A stretch of DNA of 14,345 nt. It comes from Trachipleistophora hominis (lineage: Eukaryota > Microsporidia > Pleistophoridae). Position numbers and translations under genes: made by a program. This document shows, piece by piece, positions 14,122 through 14,345 of the stretch. The stretch covers positions 8,841 to 23,185 of the forward strand of contig JH993905.1 of assembly GCA_000316135.1 (NCBI GenBank), given 5' to 3'. Position 1 is the first letter of the stretch; each line of letters begins with the position of its first letter. Under the pieces are notes generated by a model, which saw only the letters and a program-made list of their open reading frames with translations, was not told where the DNA came from and searched no databases.

Positions 14122-14345
14122 TAGAATAGGTTGAAGATAGTAGGTAGGTGTAGGGATAGTAGGTGGGGTAAAGGTAGGGATGGTAGGAATAAGATTAGGG
14201 TAGGTAGGGTAGATTAAGAATAAGATTAGGGTAGGTAGGGTAGATTAAGAATAAGATTAGGAATAAGAATAAGATTAGAGAAATATTAGAGATCAGAGAA
14301 ATATTAGAGATTTAGAATAGAAAACTTATTAAGATTAAGAATAAA
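14122..14345. repeat. G-rich repeats upstream of ThrRS, including two identical 31-nt units
   Basis: Units 14188-14218 and 14219-14249 are identical over 31 nt (core GATTAGGGTAGGTAGGG). A truncated third unit follows, then a 17-nt direct repeat (14277-14293 and 14295-14311). Before them lie looser GTAGGTAGGTG words from 14136. The + strand is almost C-free, so the ThrRS sense strand is almost G-free. The array runs to the window edge and may continue. Confidence 0.9.

Noticed and set aside
14140..14260. Telomere repeat
   Set aside because: TTAGGG-like words are embedded in an irregular 31-nt unit next to a gene, and the window end is not known to be a chromosome end.

Overview
The window looks like a stretch of a microsporidian nuclear genome (obligate intracellular, fungal-related parasite). 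The reasons are: short intronless genes for eukaryotic (not bacterial) ribosomal proteins eL24 and uL29; a eukaryotic-type threonyl-tRNA synthetase; a free-standing 111-residue homeodomain protein; a class II tRNA-Leu with internal Pol III boxes and a T-run terminator; and C-runs just upstream of start codons, resembling the CCC-like start signal described in microsporidia. Coding regions are roughly balanced in GC, whereas spacers are AT-rich and full of simple repeats. The long spacers point to a less compacted lineage (Trachipleistophora/Vavraia-like is a guess, not shown).

Layout. 1-1332: spacer with scattered CG-containing words and a degenerate direct repeat. 1333-1668 (+): homeodomain protein. 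1669-7834: about 6.2 kb with no recognisable gene. It holds a minisatellite (1791-1985), a purine-rich tract, many perfect dyads, two unrecognised ORFs (3434-3847 minus, 3993-4364 plus), degenerate palindromic tandem repeats (4505-4628, 5511-5675) and short-period repeats (6541-6604, 7290-7560). 7835-7917 (-): tRNA-Leu(CAG). 7978-9003 (+): secreted protein with a degraded endonuclease/exonuclease/phosphatase (EEP) fold. 9608-9997 (+): ribosomal protein eL24. 10730-11098 (-): ribosomal protein uL29 (RPL35), convergent with eL24. 11143-11290: exact four-copy 37-nt minisatellite in the RPL35 upstream region. 11433-11730: cluster of inverted repeats. 11950-14058 (-): threonyl-tRNA synthetase with a repeat-built insertion in its editing domain. 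14120-14345: G-rich repeats upstream of it.

How the parts work together. Four of the six confident genes (two ribosomal proteins, ThrRS, tRNA-Leu) serve cytosolic translation. The homeodomain protein is a likely transcription factor and the EEP-fold protein a likely secreted, host-facing or wall protein. No operon-like organisation is seen. The strongest leads are the apparently catalytically dead secreted EEP protein, the in-frame minisatellite inside the ThrRS editing domain, and the shared upstream layout of the three housekeeping protein genes: a G-depleted (C/T/A) repeat tract on the sense strand and a C-run near the ATG.
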